From Allotamlana fucoidanivorans (lineage in GTDB: Bacteria; Bacteroidota; Bacteroidia; Flavobacteriales; Flavobacteriaceae), in NCBI RefSeq assembly GCF_006265225.1, contig NZ_VDCS01000010.1, positions 149,168 to 213,167 on the forward strand: 64,000 nt of DNA, read 5' to 3'. Each line of letters opens with the position of its first letter. Within the stretch, counting starts at the first letter, position 1. The notes under the pieces were generated by a model. It had not been told where the DNA came from, did no database searches, and saw nothing but the letters and a program-made list of their open reading frames with translations. Position numbers and translations under genes: made by a program. Of this stretch, positions 28,680-37,993 are shown one piece after another.

Positions 28680-29951
28680 TTATTCACTTAAAAGTTGATT
28701 TCCAATAGCACACTCTAAACATTTATGTTTAGCGCAGTAGACGGTTTTAAGCTGAATTAAGGCTTGAGATTCAAAAGATGAATGCGCTATTTGTTTTAAC
28801 TCATTAAATGCTTTTATAATATTATTTTTTTCCGAAGGCATAGATTTAGCCAGATTGAAAATAGATGTTTCAGCCAGTTCTCCTTGTTTCATGGCATACC
28901 AAAACTTAATAGGAATGATTGTATTAATCACTAACAAATCAATAAATGATTTTGAGAGCGACTTTACCGTAGGCTTTGAGCTTTTTTGAAAAGTATAATG
29001 TGCCTCCCAGAACTTAGATGTATTCACTTTAAAAAGTTTATAAATATCATCTATATTTTTTGCCTCTATTACCTTTGAAAACAAATTATCCTGCAGATGA
29101 TAAAGATTTGTTAATTGAGACAACCGAATGGTAGGAAAATTTGACGGTCTCAATCTGAAAAAATGTATTGGTAAAACTGTTGAATTTTCAATATGAAACT
29201 TTTGTTTTAAAAATGCGTAATCCTTTTTAAGGTTTTCAAAATAAGCATTTTCAAAATCTCCTTCAAGCAACCCTGCTTGCCCAAATAATAATGCCTCCAA
29301 TTGCATTATATTAGACCTAGTTTTTCTAACGATGGAAAACCTAAAAGATTGCCCCAAACTAAAAAAAGCCTCACCATTAACTTTTAACCCAAAATTCTTG
29401 CACAGCATTTGAAACAAAACTGCTTCCCAGTCATTCTTTGTTGTTTTTAAAATATTTTCAATAGTGCTCGATTTTCGTTCTAAGCGTTCTACATACAATC
29501 TTTCTAACCAATTATCAACCACAAAATCATCAACGCGAGCAAACGAGTCTTCACAATTAATCCATTTGCTATTATTTATAAAAAGTTTATTGTAGGTTCC
29601 TAATATATCTTGGTTTACAATATGGCTTAACTCTAGGGTTGGAATCACAGAATTATCTTTTCTAAATACATCAATATCGTGTTCCCAAACTACATGCAAA
29701 ATCACATTATCATACGCTTGATCTGTTTCATGGTTATGCAAAAACCAATCAGATGATTTTACATGAATTTCAACATTACCTGCCCATAGTTGGTTTGCTA
29801 TTCTAACTTGAGCATTAAAAAAATCAGGCCCCGAATTTTGGTTATACTGTCCAACCGCATTGATGGTAATATTCTCACCTCTTGTGGTTTTTAAATTTGT
29901 TAATTGAACTTTTTTATGTTTCCATATATAGTGTAAAAAGTCTTCTTGCAT
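28680..29951 (-). CDS. DUF2851 family protein
   Basis: 423 residues, Bacteroidota/Chlorobi-type family of unknown function. The N-terminal part has the conserved run NSGPDFFNAQVRI (39-51), GNVEIHVKSSDW (58-69) and YDNVILHVVW (80-89). The D43/E61 pair on adjacent strands is reminiscent of a nuclease-like fold, but the expected catalytic lysine is not in place. The C-terminus ends in CAKHKCLEC, a possible metal site. It is 37 bp upstream of PspC on the same strand. Confidence 0.82.
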   Translation of the reverse strand: MQEDFLHYIWKHKKVQLTNLKTTRGENITINAVGQYNQNSGPDFFNAQVRIANQLWAGNVEIHVKSSDWFLHNHETDQAYDNVILHVVWEHDIDVFRKDNSVIPTLELSHIVNQDILGTYNKLFINNSKWINCEDSFARVDDFVVDNWLERLYVERLERKSSTIENILKTTKNDWEAVLFQMLCKNFGLKVNGEAFFSLGQSFRFSIVRKTRSNIMQLEALLFGQAGLLEGDFENAYFENLKKDYAFLKQKFHIENSTVLPIHFFRLRPSNFPTIRLSQLTNLYHLQDNLFSKVIEAKNIDDIYKLFKVNTSKFWEAHYTFQKSSKPTVKSLSKSFIDLLVINTIIPIKFWYAMKQGELAETSIFNLAKSMPSEKNNIIKAFNELKQIAHSSFESQALIQLKTVYCAKHKCLECAIGNQLLSE

Positions 29952-30179
29952 ACCATAAAAATAAAAACAATAAAGAAAATGAAAAATCTAAGTTTATTCA
30001 AGTAATATAAAAGAAGTTATCACTGAAATAGACTAAAAGCGAAGTTAATGAGCTCTTAATTACAAAAAAAATACTGATTTTAGCAATGTTAGAAGTTAAG
30101 ATACTGCCTTTTTTTAGACGGTTTTTTTACAAAATATTTTTCAATAAGGCGATAAAAAGCTTAACCACTATAATCTTTT

Positions 30180-30187
30180 TATATTTG
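30180..30187 (+). promoter_or_regulatory. Promoter -7 element of the DUF2721 gene
   Basis: TATATTTG, an exact TAnnTTTG match, lies 23 bp before the start codon. The 259-bp gap 29952-30210 otherwise shows nothing I can support. Confidence 0.55.
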
Positions 30188-30210
30188 TAATACGAAAACA
30201 AAGCACCCCA

Positions 30211-30606
30211 ATGGAAGCATTAACTCTTACAACGCCAGCTCTTTTATTTTCAGCTATTTCTTTAATTATGCTAGCCTATACCAATAGATTTTTAGCCTAT
30301 GCTAGCGTGATTAGAAACTTACATGACAAATATCTTCAAAAGCATGATGAAACACTTATGCGACAAATAAAGAACTTAAAGAAACGCCTATATTTAATTC
30401 GATCCATGCAAATTGCAGGTATTTCGAGTCTGTTACTTTGTGTTTTAACCATGTTTTTGATTTATATTGAACAGCATCTCATAGCCGTTTGGATATTTGG
30501 TTTGGCCTTAATTTTACTAATCATCTCCTTAGCATTGTTAATTAGAGAAATTCAAATTTCAGTAAAAGCGCTAGAACATCATATTAGTGATATTGAAAAG
30601 GGATAG
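30211..30606 (+). CDS. DUF2721 family membrane protein
   Basis: 131 residues: one N-terminal hydrophobic span (ALLFSAISLIMLAYTNRFLAY), a charged cytoplasmic helix (LRQIKNLKKRLYLIRSMQIA-like), two more spans, and an acidic tail. This matches DUF2721. Function unknown. It is a single gene convergent with the GH2 glycosidase. Confidence 0.8.
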   Translation: MEALTLTTPALLFSAISLIMLAYTNRFLAYASVIRNLHDKYLQKHDETLMRQIKNLKKRLYLIRSMQIAGISSLLLCVLTMFLIYIEQHLIAVWIFGLALILLIISLALLIREIQISVKALEHHISDIEKG

Positions 30607-30658
30607 TAAAACACCATCCCTTCTCTTTATAACTCGTAATAGTTTTATTAATCGGAAA

Positions 30659-33202
30659 TCAATTTCCGTAATCTCTTGCTCTAGGCACATTGACACCACT
30701 ATCATAAGTTTTACCTCCTGTGAATTCATCAAAAAAACGATAGTAGTTGCCATAACCAAACTCAGTCTCTAAAACGCGTCGTTCATCTCTCATTTTTTGA
30801 AACATTTTTGTAGCTTCTTTTTGGTCGCCTATTAAGAAAAAGTAATCATTTTCTGATAGAATCTCTCCTTTTTTATTAACTAATTTTAATTCGACCAATA
30901 CTTTTTCATCAACTTGCTTTAAAACATCTGCCGATATGGTTTCAAACTTTTTGGCACTATTTGCTTTTACCGTACCAATTTTGAATGTTTCTTCTTTTAA
31001 TAATTTACCATGATTATCTTTAAAAATTATACTAGCTTGGCAGTTTTTAAAATCTTCAAACAAATCATTCACCACCCATAATTCGCCTTTAAAAGCTTCA
31101 TTTTTACTCCATCTTCTTTTTTCAAACGACAGGTTAATCAACAAAGGTTGATAGGCTTTCTTAACAAAATCATAAGATCGTTTAGGTTCTTGATAATTAT
31201 CAACAATACCCCATTTCATATCTGGCCAATACGTTATAAAATGACACAGTGCAATACCACTCAAGCTAGGTTTTTGTCTTCTAAAATATTCTATACCGTT
31301 TTGAAATATTATACCTTGTGTGTCTTGGGAAGCATTAACAAATTCTTCAAGGGATCCTATTTTTTCATCACCAAACACATCCCAATTTTGCATTCTTAAT
31401 CGTACTAAATCTGCCCAATGGTGCCCCCAGCTTAACCCAGGTGTCCATAATTCATCTTCTGGAATAAACTTCTTTAAACTTTCAATTGATGGTACCGAAG
31501 TAATAGCAAACTCTGGTACAATTGGAAATTCCATGGTTTTCAACCAATCTTCATGTAAAAAACTCCCCATGTCATAAAAATATCTTAAGGCATGAACCGC
31601 TTCCTTGGGTTTAAACCCAGCCTCTTGAGACACCTCACAAGTTAGCGGAGAATCTGGCACATACGGTAAATCAACATAAGCCTGAAGCGAGTCTCCAAGT
31701 CGTTCTAGAAATTCTCTACCAAATTTTGCGTCTCTGGTTCTTAATAGCATTTCTTCTCCACCTTCCATCATAATCAATGATGGATGATTTCTACGCTCTT
31801 TAACTACACGCACACCTTCATTAAAAATCTCAGCCAACTCTTCTTCCTTATCAGGAATATTACCCGTTCCTAAAGGAATCATATCTTGCCAAACTGTAAT
31901 CCCCATTTCATCACAATATTGATAAAATTCAGGAATCTCTGGAGGATGCCAACCAAATATCCTAATATTATTCATGTTAGCATCTTTAGCTAACTGAATG
32001 AGTGTTTTATATTCTTCAATTGACGTTCTACCTACAAAAATATCTGGTGGCCCTCCCCAACACGCCGAACGAATAAAATGAAACTTACCATTTATATATG
32101 TTGACCTTGGAAAGGACACATCAACATCCTTTTTAAATCCTGGATTCCATTTTGAGGTAACTTCCCTTATACCAAAAGTAATTTCTTTGAAATCTTGATT
32201 AAATTTTCCTTCCTTTAAAGAAATTCTAGCTTTATATAAATTAGGTTTCCCCATATCCCAAGGCCACCATAATTTAGGATTATCTAAATGAATATTGTGT
32301 GTAACTTTATGTATTCCTGGTTCAACCAATGCTGAGAACGTCACTGTTTTTACTTTTGAAGAAAAATTCTTCCCTTCTAAAGATGCTACAAAATTCATAT
32401 TTTTTGCAGAAGATTCGGTATTTTCTACTGTAAGTTCTAAACTAACATCGGCTGAATTATCTTTATTAATAGAAGTATTAGCATATACATCATCAAAACG
32501 CACTTTCCCTGTAGATATCATTTTTACAGGACGGATAATTCCAAACGGAACTAAATCACGCCAATAATCTCCAAACCAAGGCGTTTTCTTTCCCGCTACC
32601 AAAGCATTGACACGTGGTGGAGGATCTAACTTTATCATAAGCATATTAGTACTTGAGAGTCGTTTTTTAGATACTCTTAAATAGTTAGTAACATCAAACG
32701 AAAAACCAGAAAAGGCTCCTTCATGTCTTCCTAAATAATGCCCGTTTAACCATACATCACATGCATAATCTACGCCTTCAAAAACAATTTTTACAACCTT
32801 ATTATCTACAGGTTCGCTTACATGAAACTGGTGTGCATACCACCACTCATATTGCTGTACCCATTGTGCTTTAACACTGTTTCTCCCAAAATAAGGATCT
32901 TCAATAACACCAGCTTTCCACAAATCAGTATACACATCTCCTGGCACTTTAGCATAATTCCATACTAATGTTTCAATATCCTCTGGTGGTAATTGAGGGA
33001 GTCCCATTTTTACTCCTTCACCAGGAAGCATCATTTTCATGGTCCATTTCACACCACTTAAATCTCTTATCAATTGGCTGTTTTCAGTATGGGAAATCAT
33101 CGTATTGGGCTGAGCCTGTAACATAGTAGACAGCAGACAAAAGATGAATACTCCCATTATTAGCTTTTTGTAATTTGTAGAGTATTTATTTTTTAGAAAC
33201 AT
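30659..33202 (-). CDS. Secreted glycoside hydrolase family 2 protein (mannosidase/glucosaminidase-like)
   Basis: The start is set at the ATG at 33202 (MFLKNKYSTNYKK), because the frame's first ATG at 33223 overlaps the -7 box. The 847-residue product has a signal peptide ending near MLQAQP, a galactose-binding-like N-domain (VWLNGHYLGRHEGAFSGFSF), an immunoglobulin-like domain and a TIM barrel. The motif HPSLIMMEGGEEML holds E483/E484 at the acid/base position and PEFAITSVPS holds the probable nucleophile E564. Layout is closest to beta-mannosidases and exo-beta-glucosaminidases. Acts in the periplasm or at the surface on an oligosaccharide; the sugar is not known. Confidence 0.85.
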   Translation of the reverse strand: MFLKNKYSTNYKKLIMGVFIFCLLSTMLQAQPNTMISHTENSQLIRDLSGVKWTMKMMLPGEGVKMGLPQLPPEDIETLVWNYAKVPGDVYTDLWKAGVIEDPYFGRNSVKAQWVQQYEWWYAHQFHVSEPVDNKVVKIVFEGVDYACDVWLNGHYLGRHEGAFSGFSFDVTNYLRVSKKRLSSTNMLMIKLDPPPRVNALVAGKKTPWFGDYWRDLVPFGIIRPVKMISTGKVRFDDVYANTSINKDNSADVSLELTVENTESSAKNMNFVASLEGKNFSSKVKTVTFSALVEPGIHKVTHNIHLDNPKLWWPWDMGKPNLYKARISLKEGKFNQDFKEITFGIREVTSKWNPGFKKDVDVSFPRSTYINGKFHFIRSACWGGPPDIFVGRTSIEEYKTLIQLAKDANMNNIRIFGWHPPEIPEFYQYCDEMGITVWQDMIPLGTGNIPDKEEELAEIFNEGVRVVKERRNHPSLIMMEGGEEMLLRTRDAKFGREFLERLGDSLQAYVDLPYVPDSPLTCEVSQEAGFKPKEAVHALRYFYDMGSFLHEDWLKTMEFPIVPEFAITSVPSIESLKKFIPEDELWTPGLSWGHHWADLVRLRMQNWDVFGDEKIGSLEEFVNASQDTQGIIFQNGIEYFRRQKPSLSGIALCHFITYWPDMKWGIVDNYQEPKRSYDFVKKAYQPLLINLSFEKRRWSKNEAFKGELWVVNDLFEDFKNCQASIIFKDNHGKLLKEETFKIGTVKANSAKKFETISADVLKQVDEKVLVELKLVNKKGEILSENDYFFLIGDQKEATKMFQKMRDERRVLETEFGYGNYYRFFDEFTGGKTYDSGVNVPRARDYGN

Positions 33203-33220
33203 AAAACAAGTATTTTGCCA

Positions 33221-33228
33221 CAAATATA
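33221..33228 (-). promoter_or_regulatory. Promoter -7 element of the GH2 gene
   Basis: TATATTTG on the minus strand, an exact consensus match, 18 bp before the ATG at 33202. It rules out the upstream in-frame ATG at 33223 as the main start. Confidence 0.55.
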
Positions 33229-33376
33229 ATCATTTATGAAACTAATTTCAAATATGAAAACAAAATTCATGTATAAACAATGATAAAATATTTACACAAG
33301 AAACAACAGCACCTGCATAAAGAATTTTTAACAAATAAAAATTTCTTATATAGTACTGTATAAATTGAACTAAACC

Positions 33377-34612
33377 TTAAGTGAATCTAATAGCTTTTAC
33401 AGGCGAAATTTTGGTTACTATGTATGATGGCAGTAAAAGCATTAATACACATAGCACTAACGTTCCTATATTTAAACATAGTATATACCAGAAACTTATA
33501 TAAACGGGGGCTTCAGTTACATAATATACACTAGGGTCTAGCTGAAACAATTTTAAATATTTTTGCACAAATAAAATACCAAGCCCCAAAACATTTCCCC
33601 AAAACAAACCCAATAAAATTAAATAAGAGGCATTATACAAAAACAACTTTCTAATACTCCAATTATTACTTCCTAAGGCTTTTAAAATACCTATCATTTG
33701 CGTACGCTCTAAGATTAAAACCAACAAAGCAGTAATCATATTGATACCCGCAATTAAAATCATGATACCAATAATTCCGTAAATATTTTTATCAAATATC
33801 TTTATCCATTCAAAAATGGAATAGTATTTATCTTCAATGGTTTGTGTGTTTAAGGTTGATGGTGTGTTTTGATAAATCTCCTTTCCTTTGGTTTCAAGGT
33901 CATCATAATCTTCTATAAAAACTTCAAAGCTGCCAACTTGATTGTTCTCCCATCGGTTAATACGTTGTAAATGCCGAATATCTCCTATAACATAACTGGC
34001 ATCAAAATCTTGAAAGCCCGAATTATATATTCCAACAATATTGTATGTAATGATGTTGGGTAATTTTTCAGGATCATCTTTTGCAAATACCATTTGAAAG
34101 GTATCATGAACCTTAAAACCTAATCTATTAGCCAGATATTCAGAAACAAGTACGTCTTCATTTCGCTTATTTGTATAATCGGGCAACCTACCTGCTATTA
34201 AAAATTCTTTAAAAAAATCCCAATCATAATCTGCTCCAACACCTTTAAGATAAGCACCTTCAAAATCGGTGGTTGTTCTAATTACGCCAAACTTAGAGGC
34301 TACAGCCTGAATGTGTTTAACCCCTTCAACAGTTTTAAATTCGGGGTAAAACTCTTGCTCCTTAGATATTGGGAATATACTTTCAAGTGAATTGTTGCTA
34401 TCATAATTAGTAATAACAACATGACCATTAAACGCCACAACTTTATCTCGTATTTTTTGTTGCAATCCTATCCCGGTAGCAATAGCTACCATCATCACGA
34501 CAATACCGATAGCTATAGCGGCAATACCAATTTTTATTATTGGTGCCGATATACTACTTTTATACGCTTTACTACCTATAATGCGTTTAGCTATAAAAAA
34601 CTCGTAATTCAA
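33377..34612 (-). CDS. FtsX-like ABC permease (LolC/LolE family)
   Basis: 411 residues: an N-terminal span (IGIAAIAIGIVVMMVAIATGIG), a periplasmic MacB-like domain, then three C-terminal spans with the FtsX motif GILKALGSNNWSIRKLFLYN. Family members extract lipoproteins from the inner membrane or act as lipid transporters with a separate ATPase, not present here. Translation starts at TTG (34612): no ATG fits, and MNYEFFIAKRII is the usual N-terminus. It starts 8 bp from the divergent NamZ gene. Confidence 0.85.
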   Translation of the reverse strand: MNYEFFIAKRIIGSKAYKSSISAPIIKIGIAAIAIGIVVMMVAIATGIGLQQKIRDKVVAFNGHVVITNYDSNNSLESIFPISKEQEFYPEFKTVEGVKHIQAVASKFGVIRTTTDFEGAYLKGVGADYDWDFFKEFLIAGRLPDYTNKRNEDVLVSEYLANRLGFKVHDTFQMVFAKDDPEKLPNIITYNIVGIYNSGFQDFDASYVIGDIRHLQRINRWENNQVGSFEVFIEDYDDLETKGKEIYQNTPSTLNTQTIEDKYYSIFEWIKIFDKNIYGIIGIMILIAGINMITALLVLILERTQMIGILKALGSNNWSIRKLFLYNASYLILLGLFWGNVLGLGILFVQKYLKLFQLDPSVYYVTEAPVYISFWYILCLNIGTLVLCVLMLLLPSYIVTKISPVKAIRFT

Positions 34613-34620
34613 TTTTATCT

Positions 34621-35853
34621 ATGCAGTTAAATATGGTCAAAAATACAGTTTTATTATTTGTTTTAGCAATGATTTCATGTGCTTCTAAAATGAAACATGA
34701 AAGCAGTGACACAATACCCGTAAATAATAAAAAGACGCATGAGGTAACGCCTATTATTGTGGGTGCCAATCAAACGGCTACCTATTTACCTTTGCTACAA
34801 ACTAAACGCATTGGTATCGTTGCCAATCAAACATCCGTTATTTTCAAAACTAACCATCAATATACTCATCTAGTAGATTCTTTAATAGATTTAAACATCA
34901 ATGTAAAAAAAGTATTTGCCCCTGAACATGGATTTAGAGGACAAGCTGATGCTGGCGAAGCTGTAAAAGATGGTATTGATACCAAAACAAACCTGCCTAT
35001 TATTTCTTTATATGGAAAAAACAAAAAGCCTTCTGAAAGTCAACTTGCTGATTTAGACCTCGTCATTTTTGATATTCAGGATGTTGGTGCCCGATTTTAC
35101 ACCTACATTTCATCACTTCATTATGTTATGGAAGCTTGCGCCGAACAAGACATTCCTGTTCTAATTCTAGACAGACCCAACCCTAATGGGCATTATATTG
35201 ACGGCCCTGTTTTAAAAACGGCTCATAAAAGTTTTGTGGGTATGCATCCTATACCAGTGGTTCACGGCATGACCATTGGAGAATACGCCAAGATGATTAA
35301 TGGTGAAGGCTGGTTAGCAAATAGTATAAAATGCTCATTACATGTTATTCCTGTTAAAAACTACAACAGACAACTTCCCTATATTTTACCTATTAAACCA
35401 AGCCCTAATTTACCCAATGACCAAGCTATTAATCTGTATCCAAGTTTATGCTTTTTTGAAGGCACCAATGTGAATGCGGGACGGGGTACCGAAACTCAAT
35501 TTCAGGTGTTTGGCAGTCCTTATTTAAACCCAGAAAAATACACTTTTCAGTATACTCCACAGTCAAACACAGGTTCTAAATACCCAAAACATCAAGGTAA
35601 GGTTTGCTTTGGAAAAGATGTTTCACAAACACAAAAATTAAATGCCTTAAATTTAACCTGGCTTATTGAAGCCTACAAAGACACGTCTGACACCTCGGAA
35701 TTTTTCAACACCTTTTTCACCAAACTTGCTGGCACCACTGAGTTGCAAAAACAAATTGAATTGGGACTTTCAGAACAATCCATAAAAGACAGTTGGAAAG
35801 AAGCATTAAACCTATTTAAAACAATGAGAAGCCCCTATTTAATTTACCTCTAA
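34621..35853 (+). CDS. namZ: NamZ-type exo-beta-N-acetylmuramidase (DUF1343, GH171) lipoprotein
   Basis: 410 residues. The lipoprotein signal (VLLFVLAMISCAS) places it in the outer part of the periplasm; the start could also be the ATG at 34633. Diagnostic DUF1343 stretches are KRIGIVANQTSV, FAPEHGFRGQADAGE, DLVIFDIQDVGARFYTYISS, LDRPNPNGHYIDGPV and EGTNVNAGRGTETQFQVFG. The family releases terminal MurNAc from wall fragments, so it fits peptidoglycan recycling, as does the dipeptidase at the window's left end. Confidence 0.88.
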   Translation: MQLNMVKNTVLLFVLAMISCASKMKHESSDTIPVNNKKTHEVTPIIVGANQTATYLPLLQTKRIGIVANQTSVIFKTNHQYTHLVDSLIDLNINVKKVFAPEHGFRGQADAGEAVKDGIDTKTNLPIISLYGKNKKPSESQLADLDLVIFDIQDVGARFYTYISSLHYVMEACAEQDIPVLILDRPNPNGHYIDGPVLKTAHKSFVGMHPIPVVHGMTIGEYAKMINGEGWLANSIKCSLHVIPVKNYNRQLPYILPIKPSPNLPNDQAINLYPSLCFFEGTNVNAGRGTETQFQVFGSPYLNPEKYTFQYTPQSNTGSKYPKHQGKVCFGKDVSQTQKLNALNLTWLIEAYKDTSDTSEFFNTFFTKLAGTTELQKQIELGLSEQSIKDSWKEALNLFKTMRSPYLIYL

Positions 35854-36680
35854 GGCTTCTCTGTTGGTTTCTGATATTTTTGAAACGGTTGCTTAAGAAG
35901 TTCTATAATATTTCCATTCTTCTTTTCATCAGGAAACACATCTACACCATAAATAATGTTATTGGTATCGAGCTTCATATAGGTTCCGAATAAACGATCC
36001 CAAACAGAAAAAATATTTCCGTAGTTAGAGTCGGTATAAGGCAACCTGTAATGATGATGCACTTTATGCATATCAGGAGATACTATAAAATAGCTTAACA
36101 TACTATCAAGCCGTTTTGGCAATTTTATGTTAGCATGATTAAACTGCGTGGCGACTACTGAAAGTGATTGATATAGCAATACCATACCAATAGGTGTTCC
36201 AATAATAAAAATTCCCGCTAAAGTAAAAGCATAACGTATTAAACTTTCTAATGGATGATGCCTATTGGCGGTTGTAGTATCTACATTATGATCTGAATGA
36301 TGCACCAAATGAATCATCCATAGCGGTTTTACCTTGTGCTCAATGAGGTGTGGCAAATAAGCACCAATAAAATCAATAAGTAATATCCCCAAAAAACCAT
36401 ATAAAACTATGGGCATATCGGGCAACCAGTTTAATATTCCAAAATTATGAGTCATAACCCAATTGGATGCCATCACAAACAAAAAGGCCAGCGGTATATT
36501 GATTAGTATTGTAGTTACGGTAAAGAAAATATTAGGTATGGCATGTTTCCATTTTTTATACTTTATCGTTTTTAATGGTATAATACCTTCAACCACCCAA
36601 AACAAAGTTAAACCACCCACTATAATTGCCGCCCGAACAGGTGGTGGAATGGTTTCAAAGTAATTTAAAATAGTTTCCAA
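35850..36680 (-). CDS. Fatty acid hydroxylase / sterol desaturase family membrane protein
   Basis: 276 residues with four or five spans and the histidine clusters of the di-iron hydroxylase family: HLIEHK, HLVHHSDHNVD, NRHHPLE and HKVHHHYRLP. Hydroxylates or desaturates a membrane lipid; the substrate is not known. Translation starts at TTG (36680), as no ATG is in frame. The 3' end overlaps the convergent NamZ stop by 4 bp. Confidence 0.85.
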   Translation of the reverse strand: METILNYFETIPPPVRAAIIVGGLTLFWVVEGIIPLKTIKYKKWKHAIPNIFFTVTTILINIPLAFLFVMASNWVMTHNFGILNWLPDMPIVLYGFLGILLIDFIGAYLPHLIEHKVKPLWMIHLVHHSDHNVDTTTANRHHPLESLIRYAFTLAGIFIIGTPIGMVLLYQSLSVVATQFNHANIKLPKRLDSMLSYFIVSPDMHKVHHHYRLPYTDSNYGNIFSVWDRLFGTYMKLDTNNIIYGVDVFPDEKKNGNIIELLKQPFQKYQKPTEKP

Positions 36681-36706
36681 AATGAATCAAGTTTTTTTAA
36701 ATGTAC

Positions 36707-37198
36707 TTATTTTATCCGATCTTTCATTTTTTCTACCACATTAAAAGCGGCTGGACAAATAGCCACATTTTTTAAAGTTAAGTTAGAAATCTGTTGAAAC
36801 TTCTTTCTATCGGTATGTGGAAATTCTCGGCAAGCTTTAGGTCTAACCTCATAAATAGAACAATAATTATCTGCACCTAAAAAAACACAAGGTACCTGCT
36901 GTAATACATAATCATTGTCCTCATCTATTCTCAAATATTGATCAATAAACTGCTGGGGTTTCAACTTAAAATGTTTTGCCAATCTAGACACATCCTTATC
37001 TATAAACAACGGCCCTGTTGTTTTGCAGCAGTTAGCACATGTTAAACAGTCTGTATCACTAAAGACCTCATCATGCAAATCCTGCATAATGTAATCTAAA
37101 TTTTTAGGTGGCTTCTTTTTTAGTTTTGCAAAGAATTTTTTGTTCTCGTTATGCTTATCTTTGGCCTGTTTTGGAAGATTTTTAATTATGTCTTGCAT
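36707..37198 (-). CDS. YkgJ-family cysteine cluster protein
   Basis: The start is taken at the ATG at 37198 (MQDIIKNLPKQAKDKHNEN); the longer frame is rich in A/T and lacks homology. 163 residues. The CLTCANCCKTTGPLF motif (CxxCxxCC), then PCVFL, NYCSIYEVRPKACREFP and ICPA give the eight-cysteine pattern of the CxxCxxCC (DUF, YkgJ) Fe-S or zinc family. It diverges from the methyltransferase. Confidence 0.87.
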   Translation of the reverse strand: MQDIIKNLPKQAKDKHNENKKFFAKLKKKPPKNLDYIMQDLHDEVFSDTDCLTCANCCKTTGPLFIDKDVSRLAKHFKLKPQQFIDQYLRIDEDNDYVLQQVPCVFLGADNYCSIYEVRPKACREFPHTDRKKFQQISNLTLKNVAICPAAFNVVEKMKDRIK

Positions 37199-37275
37199 GC
37201 TACAAAAATAGTTCTTTTTAAAATTATTATTAATTCTGAAAAGATTAATTCTGAAGCACATAAAATCAACACCTT

Positions 37276-37971
37276 ATGAAAGACCTCTTTGGAAAAGCGT
37301 TATTAGATTATCAGAATAAAAACTATACAGCAGATCTCATTACAGAAACTAGTATTTCTGATGAAGACACACTACCACTTCCTTACCTATTTAGAACATT
37401 TGATGAGATGCCTAAATTAGAACAAAAGGCCTTAATGTTATGTAAAGGCAAAGTATTAGATGTGGGTTGTGGTGCCGGAAGTCATGCCTTATTCTTACAA
37501 TCAAAAGGTATAGATGTTAAAGCTATTGATATATCTGAAGGTGCGGTTTCGGTGACCAAAACCAGAGGTGTAAAACACGTTGAATTAAAAGCTCTTTTAG
37601 ATGAAACTGACAGCTTTGACACCATTTTGCTTTTAATGAATGGCACAGGAATTTTTCAAGAAATGGGTGCTGTATCGAAATACCTCAACCACTTAAAACA
37701 GATTTTAAAACCTAACGGACACATTTTAATTGATTCCTCAGACATAAAATACATGTATGAAGATGAAGATGGTGGTTTTTGGTTGGATATGAATGCAGGA
37801 TATTATGGTGAACTGGATTATTTCATTTCCTATAAAGATGAAAAAGACATTCCTATGAAGTGGTTATACCTTGATTTTGACACCTTAAAACTAGCCTGTA
37901 ACAGTGTTGGCCTGTCTTGTGAACTAGTCTTAGAAGGAGAGCATTATGATTATTTAGCCAAACTGAGTTAA
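37276..37971 (+). CDS. Class I SAM-dependent methyltransferase
   Basis: 231 residues with motif I VLDVGCGAGSHALFLQ (about 61-76), an acidic loop (KAIDIS, motif II) and FDTILLLMNGTGIFQ (motif IV). No clues identify the substrate. It is divergent from YkgJ with 77 bp between. Confidence 0.85.
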   Translation: MKDLFGKALLDYQNKNYTADLITETSISDEDTLPLPYLFRTFDEMPKLEQKALMLCKGKVLDVGCGAGSHALFLQSKGIDVKAIDISEGAVSVTKTRGVKHVELKALLDETDSFDTILLLMNGTGIFQEMGAVSKYLNHLKQILKPNGHILIDSSDIKYMYEDEDGGFWLDMNAGYYGELDYFISYKDEKDIPMKWLYLDFDTLKLACNSVGLSCELVLEGEHYDYLAKLS

Positions 37972-37993
37972 GGACTTCTTATGTTCGAAATTT

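Noticed and set aside
29952..30210. A hidden gene in the 259-bp gap before DUF2721
   Set aside because: No frame of useful length, hairpin or RNA-like structure was seen apart from the DUF2721 promoter.
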